Shown here piece after piece: positions 11,301 to 23,563 of a DNA stretch of 64,000 nt. The stretch is from Selaginella tamariscina (Eukaryota > Streptophyta > Lycopodiopsida > Selaginellales > Selaginellaceae), in the NCBI GenBank assembly GCA_003024785.1, contig PUQB01000822.1, positions 1 through 64,000 of the forward strand, written 5' to 3'. The notes beneath the pieces were generated by a model, which worked only from the letters and a program-made list of their open reading frames with translations, was not told the DNA's origin and did not search any database. Position numbers and translations under genes: made by a program. Each line of letters begins with the position of its first letter. Within the stretch, counting starts at the first letter, position 1.

Positions 11301-12200
11301 TCTCACACAATAATATATATAAATATATATATAAAATACATTACAACCAAACATATAAAAAATTATGTAAAAGATACCATTAAGTACTTCATAAAAGAGT
11401 CATGTACAAAATCCTTAAGAAAAGACAAATGGATGAGATGTGAATCATCCCATGCAAAAGTCATTTTTTTTTTTTTTTTTTGATTTTATATGTGATTTTA
11501 ATTATGATTTATTTTATTAAAAAAACATATAATTAAACCATATTAAAAATTTAACACATAAAAATCGTGTAAAATATTGCAAAAGAATAAGAAAATTATA
11601 AAAGTCTCAAAATAAATTACTACAAAACCAGTATACAACTTGGGAAAAAATCAATTTTATCAACGTGTAACTTCTCTTACTTCAGAAATTTCTTGTTTTT
11701 CCTTTTCTTTAATATATATTTACATTAATGTAATTGTGACTGGAAAAAGGTGGTTAGATAGTTTATAATGCAGGTTTATAATGAAAATAGTTATATATGT
11801 AATGATCCAAACCAGAGTACATTTACAATTTAAAAATTCTTTTTTTTCTTTTTAATTTTATACAGTGAAGATGGATATGCAATAGTCAAATACAGTGATG
11901 CACGTCAAATAATATTATTAAGGCAGAATAGTTCTTTCAACTTCCATTGTTGTCAGCCAAGACGACAAAATGTTAGTTGTAATAATTTGATAAATTTATA
12001 TTTACGTTTTAACTGTTTATAACGTTTTTGAAAGTCAAAAATTCGAGCAACCTTTGTTAGTGAAGCACACTTCCAGGACGTGAGACGCCAGATTGAAATG
12101 TCGTTATAATATTATTGTGGGTCCATGATCATGGAAATGGTCGCGTCTGAATCCGAAATGGTCGCCGACTGTGGTCTTCCCCGTCCAAGCTTTGTGATCA
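11300..12200 (+). promoter_or_regulatory. Upstream region of receptor kinase A
   Basis: AT-rich DNA with an 18-nt T run at 11466-11483. The last 300 bp (tgtcagccaagacgacaa; ...gggtccatgatcatgg) are conserved in the three receptor-kinase copies (here, 26.35-26.6 kb, and 44.6-44.9 kb inverted). The block therefore probably holds the core promoter and 5' leader. A TATA-like ttataatatta lies at about 12104. I cannot assign a start site. Confidence 0.4.
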
Positions 12201-15200
12201 ATGGATTCATGGTGCTGTTTGCGCTGTGGTATCGCAATATGGATCCTTGTCTTCTTCGCGATGAATGTCTTCTTGAAGAATGTTTCCGCGCAACCAGGTA
12301 AGACTTTGAAGATGTACAGCAGACCATCTTGTGTACTCCATACATGTACAGGCTTCTTGAGCCTAGACTGCGGAGGTGATAAAGAATTCACGGATCCAGA
12401 TACAAGCATACACTGGATACCAGATAACAAGTACATCACCACAGGTGTGAGTGCTCTGATTTCCAGTGAGAACCTGGGAAACTACCCCAAGCAGTACCAG
12501 ACTCTACGCTACTTCCCAGACAAGTCCAGGAAGCACTGCTACGCTCTTCCAGTGGAATCCGGTGGAACTTATATCTTAAGACCCGGTTTCGCCTACGGCA
12601 ACTATGACAGACGTTTGAGAACGGATAATTCCATCTTTGTAGATGTTTATAGTCGGTGCTAACTATTTCTACACAGCAAATGCTTACACATGGATCTACG
12701 ATTTCATCATCAAAGCTCCAAGCTCGGGGAACACATTGAGCGTCTGCGTGGCATCAAACTCCATCTCTTCAGTAGATGTCCCATTCATCTCTACGCTGGA
12801 ACTGAGGCAACTAGCTGACGATATGTGTGGTCTGGAGCAAAACCAAGCGTTTCAGGTTTACAGAAGATTAAACTTGGCTGCGCCTTCAAAAGACAATATC
12901 AGGTTCTTCGCACTAATAGAGGAAGTTATCGACCTTGAACTTTGATTGTCTTCTGTTTTTGAAGGTATCCTCTGGATGAGTACGACAGAGTCTGGGCGTC
13001 TGATAAGATTTTCGGGACATATCTAGGGTCCGAGTATCCCAACATCTCTACAACTTCAGAGGTCTCTGTAGGAAAAACTCGGAACAAGCCACCTCGGCAG
13101 TCATGAGTACAGCTATAGTTTCAAACTCGGCCATTCTCTTTGAGTTCCCGAACACAGCTCTAGACGAAAGCTCCTTGTACTCCTACGGCCTTCTACTTTG
13201 CCGAGCTTGCAAAGCTCAACAAGACAAGGAGATTCTCTATTGGGGAGATCAACACTTGTCTTCCGTTTCCTTTCTAACATTGAGCTTTGACATGGGAAAG
13301 GTGCCGTTAACTTCAACCGAGTATGATGCTCCCGAGGCTCTCACTCCCACGACCAAGTTCACCTTTAATTCATCAACTTCTCCAGGAGTCATCCTGAATG
13401 CAGCTGAAATCTTCCGCTCTATCGCTCCACTCCACCCTGGAACTGACGGTGACGATGGTAACTTACGTACACTCTCATGGAGCTGAGCTTTACAGTCGCT
13501 TTGTTTGCAGTTAGTGCAATCGAGAATATCAAGTCCTACTTCAACTTGTCTGGATGGTCAGGTGATCCTTGCTTCCCAGACGACTACTCGTGGACTGGAT
13601 AATCTGCAGCAAGAGCTCTGCCAGGATCATCGGGCTCAAGCTTTCGAATCGGAACTTACAAGGTTTCATTCCCCAGAGCATCACTCAGCTAGTGCATCTC
13701 CAAGAGATGTAAGCACAGCTTGCATGCACAGGGTTTCATACGATAAACATATGGTGTTCTTTTCAGATACCTCGACAACAACAGCTTTCGAGGCTCCATA
13801 CCAGACTTGAGCTCGCTCCACAACCTGACTGTTCTGTAAGTTCATCTCTTTCCATTGGAAAAACATGTTGAACTGTTTTAGTCTTGAAGGAACTTGCAGA
13901 ACAACAATCTCACAGAGATCTGCCTTACACAGAAACCAGGACTATCTCTCAAGTAAGCCGGTCGTTCTTTGGAATGCATACTGACGTGAAGAATCTTACA
14001 GCGTCTCTGGAAATCCAGCTTCAACGTGTTCCTTCCCTGGATTGCCTTCAAAGAGAAAGAGCTCCACAGCTGTCATTGTCGGAGTCACAGTAGCTTGTGC
14101 AGTAGCTCTTGTAATTCTAGTTGCTGTGTTCGTCTTCCTCAGAAAGAAGAAGAAACCGCCTCCAAAGGAAGCTTCAGAGGCCGCAAGTGCCACACAAATG
14201 CCAAGGCCAAAGGTTCACGTATAAGAAGATTGTAGAGGCAACAAACTCCTTCAAAACCAAGGTCGGGGAAGGCAGTTTCGGTCCGGTGTACCGTGGCTGT
14301 TCTCCCCAGCGGACAAGAGGTTGCTGTGAAAGTACACTCAGATAAGTCTCCTCAAGGTCTCCTTCAATTCAACACTGAGGTACGTCTCTCACTCCATGCA
14401 TTTTGTTGACTTATAGAACTCTTGATTGGTCCACCACAAAAGCTTGGTGGATTTTGTGGGATTTTGCTCTCACCAGTCCAAACTTATCCTCGTCTATGAG
14501 TTCTTAAATGGAGTCTCAAGGATCACCTGCGTGGTAACGTAAACCGGTTTTAGCTCTCTAAGTTACAAGTTTCTGGCACAGGTAATCGGACGTACGCATC
14601 TCAACTGGAAACGGAGGCTTGGTATTGGCTTGGAGGCGGCCCAAGGTACTTGGAAATATACACGGTTTGTGGTTCTGAAAGTTTTTGCATGTCCCGGTGA
14701 AGGTTTGGATTACCTACACACTGGATGCAAGCTTTGGAATCATCCACAGAGATATCAAGAGTACAAACATACTTTTGAGTTTCCACAAAGGTGGCCAAGA
14801 TTGCAGACTTTGGTATTTCTAAACTCTACCACAAGGACAGAGGTATCATATCTCCACAATAGTTAAAGGAACGCTGGGATATCTCGATCCAGAGTAAGCG
14901 ATAAGCAACTCCATTTGTTACTGCTGTTCATGTTTGTTTTGTGTGTGTAAGGTACCACGTCACCAACAGGCTAACGGAGAGTCTGATGTCTTCAGCTTTG
15001 GAGTCGTCCTGCTTGAGTTGGTAACCGGACGTGAAACCTTAGACCAGACACTTCCAGGTGATGAAGTTAGCCTAGTTCAATGGGTAAGCGTTGCCCTGAA
15101 TGACGTCTTTGGAACTTATAGCGTTGGCTTTGTGGCATCAGGTCAGAAGGGAGCTTGACAAAGGCAATCTGACGGCTGTGGTTGATTCAACAATCACTAG

Positions 15201-15350
15201 TTATAATGACCAAGCAGCTTGGAAGATGCTGGAGGTGGCTGTCTTCGTGCACGGAGTATTTCTGTAGACAGACCTAACATGAGCACTGTGGTGAGTGAGT
15301 TAAAAGAGGCAATCAATCTGGAGAATTCCTGGCTTGAATTGAAAATGTAA
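12201..15350 (+). pseudogene. Malectin-like/LRR receptor kinase, copy A (frame-broken)
   Basis: Cell-surface receptor kinase of the malectin-like plus LRR type. The start ATG at 12201 opens a hydrophobic signal peptide (MDSWCCLRCGIAIWILVFFA). Intron 1 is 12298-12351. The malectin-like domain runs 12352-13457 (FLSLDCGG, YFPDKSRKHCYALPV, IFRSIAPLHPGTDGDD). Intron 13458-13510 leads to LRRs of the GWSGDPCFP...LKLSNRNLQGFIP...LDNNSFRGSIP type. The TM helix is at about 14066-14142 (VTVACAVALVILVAVFVFL) followed by a lysine stop-transfer. The kinase covers about 14230-15340 (VGEGSFGPVYRG P-loop; [18 protein letters not shown]; stop 15348-15350). Single-base differences from copy B break the frame, for example an extra T near 12645, a missing G near 13595, and others near 14215 and 14300. 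Splice sites stay conserved. It is either a young pseudogene or a gene with sequencing indels. Confidence 0.88.
12298..12351 (+). other. 54-bp intron, length a multiple of three, no stop
   Basis: The intron runs GTAAGA...TACAG between AQPG and FLSLDCGG. Its 54 nt contain no in-frame stop, so retention would insert 18 residues after the signal peptide without breaking the frame. The same intron is present in copy B and in the fragment at 28.0-28.2 kb. Confidence 0.8.
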
Positions 15351-15773
15351 TTAATATAATTAAACTTTCCTATCGTAAGTTGCTTTCCACTTCCCAGAAC
15401 CAATGCAACGATTTTAACAGTCTTTGTTGACTAGCCTGATCTGTTAAATACACACACATATATATAATTTACTTTTGAATGTATATATTTCATTTTGCTT
15501 TATATATATAAATTATAATTTTCTTATATAAACGTATGTGATCCATTATTAATAAATCACAAGTGAACTAAAACATTTATTTAATAACAATCACGATTAT
15601 ATTTAAAATATTTTCTAAAATGAGCTAAAAATTATTTTGTTGTTAAGTGCAGATAAAACAATAGAACAATATGCTCTACTATACGTGCATGGCAAGACAT
15701 GCGAATACTCTGATGTTCACCTTATTCATGCATATATGCTCGAATAAACATACATAGATATTCGTTATATAGA

Positions 15774-15804
<31 letters not shown>

Positions 15805-16400
15805 AGAAGAGAGAGAGAGAGAGAGAGAGGTGTCCCCCCCAAAAAAAACACACGCGCACACGCACACATGCACACGCAATATACAATACAAACAAAACAT
15901 TACTCTCTCATATTTGATAATCTGCAGTATATGTTATATATTTTGTTACGAGTATATCAAATGTACCGTAACACCATATTATATCAAATCGTGGCTTTTA
16001 TATACATACTTTATGTAACAAAACACAAACACTATTGGGGATACATAATTTACACCATTTATATATATAATAGATAGATAGATAGATAATGTTTATGTCC
16101 GTAGTTACAGGACACATGTATACGAGTTGGAAAGATACTACGATCCCAGTGAAAGCTCTACATGACTTTTAAAAGTTTTATTTATAAATATTGTATCTAT
16201 ATAATTAAGTTTACATTATTATTTCAAATATAATTATTTATTTTCCAGCTGCTCCCTTCCCCCTTTCTCTCTTGACTTCATTTTTATAATAGATCGATTA
16301 CATACATATACACACATGCCAAATAGACACACACACACACACACACAACACACAGAGTATAATAAGATATTAGATATATGTTAATCTTTTTGTTTTCCAG
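15351..16400. other. Spacer between receptor kinase A and P5B fragment A
   Basis: AT-rich DNA without a gene. It contains a composite (TG)n(GA)n microsatellite (15774-15830), a CA/CG-rich patch (15848-15880), a GATA tetranucleotide run (16070-16088) and a (CA)n run (16329-16350). It is conserved with 40.4-41.3 kb and 36.35-37.05 kb in reverse complement. Confidence 0.8.
15774..15830. repeat. Composite (TG)n(GA)n microsatellite
   Basis: (TG) runs from 15774 to about 15801 and (GA) to about 15830. Apparent open frames of Cys-Val or Arg-Glu repeats across it are artefacts. Confidence 0.95.
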
Positions 16401-18528
16401 TTAAATTCGGTCGTTGACCTGCTTGCTGCTCTACAACTCGTTTGCGCGCTAGAAGTTTCTGATCATTTATGGACTTATGTTTTCCATCCTTAAGCTATGT
16501 GCTTGCTGGTATATATTACGCGCGCCCGCACACGCAGACGCACACACTTGTTCCGTATATACGTATACATACATGCACAAGTGTTTGTGTGTGTTTCTCT
16601 CTCTCAAGGTTCTATACCTATATATTGTCTATAAAAGACACTAGTATCTTATTAATATAGTTAATATTACATATATGTATAACATGACAGTCAATAAACT
16701 ATGCGTGTTTATATGCACAACCATATATGGAATTATTCCTTGTTAAGTGGATTTTTTTTTATTGATGGTGTTGCTGTCCTCACGTTGGGATATACAATGA
16801 CTCTAAGTTATCCCCAAGAAAGGTTTATATATTTCAAACACACACACATACACGGAGTCTCTCTCTCTCTCAAACACACACACAATCCATGTTAGTATTT
16901 AATTATTTTTAGGATCGGCCAACTTCAAGTTTGCTGGGACCAGAGAGCATCTTCTGTTAGGAGTATGGGTTATCAACTTGTTGGGGCAGTTTCCCTGATG
17001 GCAAGTAAAGAATACGTCGAATGGCCTGCATTTTATATATAATAAATTTGTGTGTGTATTTGTATGTATGTCATCTTACTAAATTAAGGTGGGTTAGAAT
17101 CCAATTTAAAAATAAATTCACTCAATTAAAAATAATAATAATAAAGTTAAAAATAATAATTTAATTAAGAATCATGTTAAAGATAATAATTCACCATGTT
17201 AAAGATAACAAATGAATTAAGGATGATTATAAATTTACAAGATTAAGGATAAACTCCTTATATTAAAGATAATAATAACATTGTAGATAATTAAATAGTT
17301 AAACCCATGTATAGTATTTTAAAGTTAAACTTATTAAGTCTAACTTAAGGATAAAATAATAACATTTATGTTAAAGGTTTAGATTAGGTTGAGAATAATA
17401 ATTGACTTAAGGGTCTACCTTATACATTAACATAGTATTAAAAAAATTTAATTTAAGATTCATCAAATTAAAGATAATAATTAAATAAATATATTATTAA
17501 ATAATTAAATCCAACTGATGGTCGTCTAAATTCCAAACCCACATGACATTGTGGAGTTTTAGATTAAGCATGAGTCATCCATAACTATGCATATCACAAG
17601 TGTTTATTAGTAAATTTAACCAAGTTAAGTATAATAATTAAGTTTAAGGCCAAACTCATCGTAACAATTAAGAAATTCATAAGGTTAAAGATAATAATAA
17701 AATTAAGGGTTGATTAAATAGTTATTATATCTTAGTGATAAATTTACAAGGTTAAGAATAACAATTATATTAAGTGTCATTAAATAATTAATCTCATGCA
17801 TAAAAAATTAGAGATAACTTATTATATTAAGAATAATAATTAATTTAAAAGTTTAACTTAAGAAAGAATTCACTAGATTAAGGATAATAATTAGGTTTTT
17901 AGAAAGAAAAAAAACTTGTAAAGACTAACAACTAAGTTAAAGGCTATATGTGTAAACTTAATAATAATTTCTATATTAAAAATAAATTCACTAAGGTCCA
18001 ATTTAAGATAAACTCAGGGACTATTAATTAATAAATTGTTATACTAGTAACTCTACATATATGGAGTCAAATTTGGTAAACTAATTAATTATGTAGGTAT
18101 TTTATTTTTATATATTATTCACATGAGGCAAGCCATAACTGGGAATCCACAGTGCTGTTTTTACTATGTATTTCCAGTTTATAACATACACACGCTTTGG
18201 GTGCGTGTGTATGTGTGTATCGGGTGTTACACATAGATTTTTTATATGATAAGGTTCTCTCTCTCATATATATATAATGTCAAGGTTAATACCACAAGTT
18301 TCTCTATAAATGATGAATACATATGTGTGTATATAAATTGAATACATATATGTATATCTAAATACACAAATTACTAAATGTATAATTTACTAGGGATCTT
18401 ATGCAGGATTGGTTTTACTACTTACCTTACTATTACTTCTTTGATATAGTTTTTTTACCAGCTTATGACCTATAGCAAGCAGTTCAACAAGCATGGCATT
18501 GACTCACCTAGTCTAAATTACATCAGGT
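16401..18528 (+). pseudogene. P5B ATPase 3'-exon fragment, copy A
   Basis: Five exon-like blocks match the last exons of the P5B gene at 52.7-54.5 kb, in the same order. They are 16401-16508 (after a ttttccag acceptor; SVVDLL then VSDHLW out of frame), about 16750-16821 (FFFIDGVAVLTLGYTMTLSYP), about 16912-17030 ([11 protein letters not shown]), about 18128-18180 (NWESTVLF) and about 18391-18528 (SYAGLVL...QFNKHGIDSP). The first block lacks about 12 nt and is frameshifted. The fourth is missing its second half. Nothing upstream of this exon set is present, so it cannot make a pump. It lies directly downstream of receptor kinase A in the same orientation. Confidence 0.85.
17090..18030. repeat. 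Degenerate ttaaggataataatta repeat field within an intron
   Basis: Variants of taaagataataatta and ttaaggataataa recur roughly every 25-60 bp through this interval, which lies between the third and fourth P5B exon-like blocks. It is shared with 38.63-39.70 kb and, shorter, 35.22-35.69 kb (reverse complement). The equivalent intron of the complete gene (53.61-53.70 kb) is under 110 bp and lacks it. Confidence 0.75.
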
Positions 18529-18599
18529 TTTAATATTTATATGACGTATTTATAATCATTAAATCATATTGTTTTCAGTTTCTTATTCTTTCTTGAGGG

Positions 18600-20600
18600 T
18601 TGCGATGGTAAAAAAATTTTCTCGTTTACCTTTTTACATTGATTTAAAACTTGAATTTGCATTATAAAAAATCATAGTTTAATATAATAAATCAAATTTG
18701 CAAAATGAAAAACATTAAAAAAAAACCATATGCTTCATTAGATTAAAAAAAACACATACCTAAAATAATAAGTGAGTCTAAACTTTTCACAAATGCCAAT
18801 ATCTTTTTTTATGTAAGATTAAATTGTGTTTCTAATTGTCCATATTTTTGGTGTTTTTTTTTTTCCCTTTAATTCCATAAAATTTGCTCGAATGTTAAAA
18901 TATTTCCAAAAGGCCCAGTCTCAACCATTTCTAATTACAATGCCTACAATTAAACTTGCCTTCATTTAATAAATATATTCGATAGGATAATTAACAACAA
19001 ACAATTATATTTAAAAAGTTACATGTTAAAAAAAACATAATCAATCTCTCTTCCAACTTTAAAACTTCTTTAAACTCATTTAATAATAATAATAATAAGG
19101 AATTAAGAGCATCTTGCCTAGCCAAAACTTACTCTAAAAGGACATATATATTAAATATTATTGCACTAACTTTTACTAAGCCATTCGTGCCTAAAACTTT
19201 CATATTTAATGCTTCACTTTTGTATTGTTTTATACACAGAATTAAAATCATTTTAGTAAATGTATATATCATCAATTTCTACAATCCCTTTTATTAATTG
19301 TGAATAATTTAAACATCGTGAATAAAAAATTACATAATTTTCATTATTTAAAACATTAATATTGAAATCAAGTTTGACCAACATTTATATTTGTTTAACA
19401 ATTGAAATATTGTAAAGAAAGTAGATATACTTGGTTCGAATTAACAAGGACTTACATTTTTCACCCTTTTAAATTCCTTTAGAAAGTACTTGAGACTTTA
19501 GTGATTTTTTTTTATGCATCTTGATTTTGTCAATGTCTTAAATCCTTTTAAAAAATACTTCTTATAGAATGTCTAAGTTACAATCTATTCTTAATGATTT
19601 CTATAGTGGTGTGTGTTTTAATAAAAAAGTAATAATAAAAAATCATATGTTAAACCATATGTTTTCTTATCCACATGTACGAATTTTATCATTATTGAAT
19701 ATTATATTAAACTTTGGTAAAAAGTGAAACATTTTTTGTTAAAATGAATTAAGAGTTGAATTAGAAACTGTACACTTAGTTTTAATGGCTATAAGTTTAT
19801 CATTTTCATTATTTCATGATTACTTTATTATGATCTTAATGAAAGTTTTTATTGTTGAGCATATCATTTATTAAATTTTTTTAATTTTTTTTTAATGCAA
19901 AACAGAATTTAAATAATAAAATAGGTCATTATACTCCAATGTAATCCTTCATTTACCTAAATAAGGAACATATGTGCAAATGTTGTTCTTATGTAATTCT
20001 TTTCAGATCTACTTCTTGTTTCCTTGTGATATATAAGTTTCTTTACTCATTTCTTACCATTATATCTTGTGCAAGATAGAAGGCTTTATAATGTTAAATA
20101 TTCTAAATGTCATGTTTTTACCTAATAAAATTATTTGATTTAAGTATATTAAGTTAACATAAGAAGCTTTTTCGTAACACAAAGTTGAATTACTTGATTT
20201 AAGATAAATTATAATGACTTAGTTAAATAATACAGGAGCATTGTCATAATATAAATTAACCTGGTCAGAACATAAATTGGCTCCTGATTTCGATGGATAG
20301 TGCTGTGACATTTATGTAATGAAGTATATATATAACCACACGTAGTTCATGTATGTGCTTTTAAGTCATGTAATTAAATAAACTAAATAGCGTAAAAGAA
20401 CATATGTTTGAACAAAAGATTAATTGTGTTTGTGAAAACAACTTAAAGAGAAACCAGATTGACACTCAGTCACGTATGAAGCTATATTTTTTTGTCAAAT
20501 TTAAAAAAAAAAAAGCAACAAATCTTTTTGACTTGTTGTATTTTACAATATTAAAAAAGGTTTAAAATAAACTATTCAAATCACATCCCATTATCAAATC
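18600..20600. other. AT-rich spacer, no gene seen
   Basis: I find no exon or RNA gene. The stretch is repeated in direct orientation at 47.6-49.8 kb and, to about 19570, inverted at 37.06-38.1 kb. Landmarks include catatgcttcattagat near 18728 and tttaataataataataa near 19079. Confidence 0.7.
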
Positions 20601-20956
20601 ACTAAGCTGCTAATATCAAGCTATGGCTCTCCAATTCTTTTCATTTCATCGTACTATCAATCCATGAAATAGGTAATTTCAACACCTGTTTGTATTTCTA
20701 TATATATATCCACTTGGGCTCCAGAACACCGTGATTTGGTCCTCATATAACTTTGGTTTCTTTGACCCCCGGCCCATCTAATTAAGAATATATTATGACT
20801 ACTAGATTGGTGATTTGATCTTTGAGTTGTTAATTAACGGTTGTAGGCTGTGCTCAATGATATCCCTGAGTCTTTTGTATCCCCACATGAGCACTCTGAA
20901 TAGGATTCTGATTTCTTTAGCTGGAATGCGCAAATATGGATATTCAAGAATATTCA

Positions 20957-20981
20957 ACACGTGGCTTAAGCTGCTTATAAA
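20957..20981 (+). promoter_or_regulatory. ABRE/G-box plus TATA box, conserved in copies D and E
   Basis: ACACGTGGC (20957-20965), the consensus ABA-responsive/G-box element of plants, is followed 11 bp later by TATAAA (20976-20981). The pair is preserved at 50321-50343 in the direct repeat. No conserved plus-strand reading frame follows in both copies, so the promoter call rests on motif pairing only. Confidence 0.45.
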
Positions 20982-21084
20982 GTTTTAACTCCCTCGACCG
21001 GTCTAGACGATGAGATGAAAAAATTTCTATCAGATTTTCACTGTTCATTATTTTGCCCTGCTTTGTAATTGTTTACAACTAGAT

Positions 21085-21560
21085 TTGCGGAGGGACTACA
21101 TAGGTTGCAACCTCATGTCCCCCAGTTCCTTGGAGGAGCCTATATACATGGCCTCATGGCACTCTTCTGAGTTCTCTAGCATGCTTATCTATCTTTGTGT
21201 GTGTCCTTTCTACTCTATAGTCCATCCTTTTGTATCTTGGCATGAGAATATGAAATGCAGACAATCTGCTGCGGCACCAGTAGGAGAAGAAAACATGAGA
21301 AGAGTTGGAGTTCCACACTGTAGAACTTGGAACTCTGATTAGAGCCCACTTCCACTGATGGTCTATGTATGTGGGTTCCAATGAGCATTGTACATAGCCT
21401 CCACCATTTGGACAACCTGATCAACAACAATTATATCTGTCCTTCCATCTGGAGCGTCATCAAATCTCTCAGAATTCCATTTTCTATTGCTGCTTGAAAC
21501 TATGGCTGTCCAATATATATGCTAATTATTGCAGGTTACTAAGTAATCTAGTTGTGACAT
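21085..21560. other. Conserved block downstream of LRR gene D, function unknown
   Basis: It is highly similar to 50415-50850. A plus-strand open frame (21085-21342) is not preserved in the other copy. A minus-strand reading VDQVVQMVEAMYNAHWNPH (about 21440-21380) is partly preserved. It could be the 3' untranslated region of the LRR gene or an unrecognised exon. Confidence 0.3.
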
Positions 21561-22756
21561 GAGCAATCATAGCTCATGATTTCACTGTATAAGGTGCGCA
21601 CATGGTAGATATGTTACCTGGTTATACTCAATCTGGGTGTGTTTTAACTTTTATATGTATATGAATTATATATAATACTACGTACTTCCGTATAAAATAG
21701 ATTTAAATCTCCTGAATTGTTATGCAATATGATACTGTAAAAGCTACATAAACCTAAACTTATGAGATAATAAACTGTGCATAATATGTACATGTTCAAC
21801 GTGTCGGTCTATATTACATGCATTCTATAGTACACACACATATATATTTACTGCAAGGAATTAAATGATAAATCATGATGTATATATATAAAAATACAAC
21901 CACAGCAATTCTGACAAAAAAAAAAGAATCTTATTTTAAAGGAAAGAAAGGCAACATGATGCTCCTATGTACAAGGTTTATCAACAAGCTTGCCACAAAG
22001 TCCTAGATTTCCTGCAAATCTAAAGACAAAGAAATCAGATATATATTTACAATAGCTACGGAAGTTTGTACCTGTCCCCATCGAGATTGTCAAATACACC
22101 TCCAGATGGAATGGACCAGACAAATTATTGTTCGCAACATTCCTGCAAACAGAAGTACATAACTTAGATATTTGAATCAGTGATATATGCCGTAGTAAAA
22201 AAATGTTATGAATTAGTAATTAAATTAAATTAATAATTAATAAATTAGTAATTAGATTAGTAAGTAAACATTTCCGTAGCATTTTTTGAGTACAGATTAA
22301 ATCACTATTTAAATAATCTCTCTCTACAACTTACAGATCCACAAGGTTCTGAGTGTGGCTAAAGCTGGTGGGATCTGTCCAGAAAATGTGTTATTCTGCA
22401 GTAACCTGAATAAATACGTTGTTAGCAAGTACATATACATAACACTACTGATACTTACAGTCTTCTTAAGCTGTTGCATGAACCCAAAGATTGTGGTATA
22501 GACCCATCAAAGTAGTTACCGTCCATATGAAGATAAGAAATCTTAGAGAGTTTTAACTCCAGTTGGGAAAGGGCCCTTGAAGTTGTTATCATAAGCGTTC
22601 AGACTGACAAGTGAGGCTGCAAAGAGATATCCCTGGGAAATTCCAGGCCAAGCCTGGAGTGTGACACATTGAGAAAAGCAAGAGATGGTAGCTTTGTGAA
22701 GATCTCCACAGGAAGAGGAGAGTTGGCAAAACTGTTGCCATCAGAGAGATGTTTTT

Positions 22757-23563
22757 CTTAGGGGGATAATGTAAGGTAATTACGAGGTTAACCATGGTAT
22801 ATTCTATTATTTTTGGACTATCCTATAAAGATTTAGTTAGACCATAAATATCTCTAGTAACTTCTAAAATATACTATGGTTAACCTTTGTAATTACCTTA
22901 CATTATCCTTCTGTAAAAAAAACTTTTTCAATCGTAAAACGTGAGCAACCAAAGGTGCTTCTCGAGACTTAACATTTTGTATATGGTAAACTTGAGGGCC
23001 AACTTGACAAAGAATTTTATAAAGACCAAGCCATTTCCACAAGAAACCTGGAGTGAATCCTTTTTAATGAAGTTCCGAAAAATGTACAAGAACAAAGTCA
23101 CCAATAGCAAATTGAAGAGGTGGTCGATAACGAGAATTATAATTCTGTTGTTGTTGAATTTATACCCGACCTAAATGTTCTACTGAACATGCAGTAAAGG
23201 AAGAGCTCAATTTAAATAAGTCACCCAATATCGAGATTCAGCATATTTAGGTTTGTGATAAGCCAAATCAATTTTTGGAAGCATTCGAAGGTCTCGCCCA
23301 TACAATGTTTTAAATGGAGAGACATGCTAATGAAATTTTGAATGCCAGTGTTGTATGTAAATTCTAAGTATCATAAATACCAATCCCAATCATTCTAAGT
23401 AGGATTTACATACTTAGAAATTATACCTTTAAAAGTTCGATTCAAACGTTCAACTAACTTATTTGTTTATGAATGAAAAGTATATGTGAAAGATTGTTGA
23501 ATTCTTATATATGAAATCAAAACCTTCAAAACTTCAGTAATGGGCAGGTCCATTATCTAATAA
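22757..23563 (-). mobile_element. Gypsy integrase fragment inserted in LRR gene D
   Basis: Copy E runs straight from agagagatatttg into tgagttgccctaacgcg, while here about 800 bp intervene. On the minus strand the insert reads as the end of a gypsy integrase: EFTYNTGIQN, SMSPFKTLYGRD, then a C-terminal FVLVHFRNF...GNGLV type segment, with stops. It ends in a polypurine-like cagaaggataa and a short inverted-repeat sequence (22761-22909). It is unrelated in detail to elements 1-4. Confidence 0.75.
22761..22909. repeat. Inverted repeat with ~38-bp arms (LTR-like or MITE-like)
   Basis: The left arm ggataatgtaaggtaatta (from 22763) is mirrored by taattaccttacattatcc ending at 22908, and the pairing extends inward through ggttaacc and tatatt. 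The TGTAAGG...CCTTACA unit is 133 bp (22770-22902). It could be a short LTR of the integrase fragment with palindromic ends, or a MITE. Confidence 0.7.

Larger units (their letters stand above)
11300..19570. repeat. Arm A of large inverted repeat
   Basis: This stretch matches 37060-45650 in reverse complement. It begins in the AT-rich upstream region (tcatgtacaaaatc motif), continues through the receptor kinase, the composite microsatellite spacer and the P5B 3' exons, and ends near 19570. There the partner joins a different copy (35.2-37.05 kb). The arms are about 8.3 and 8.6 kb, separated by about 17.5 kb. Both carry private small indels. Confidence 0.9.

Noticed and set aside
15679-16077. 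Open frames of Cys-Val, Thr-His or Arg-Glu repeats
   Set aside because: They are translations of TG, CA and GA microsatellites. The same happens at 36.1-36.9, 40.2-40.95, 53.8-54.1, 57.6-57.8 and 61.8-61.95 kb.
21085-21342. 85-residue plus-strand frame after the ABRE/TATA pair
   Set aside because: Frame and start are not preserved in the direct copy at 50.4-50.7 kb despite good DNA similarity.
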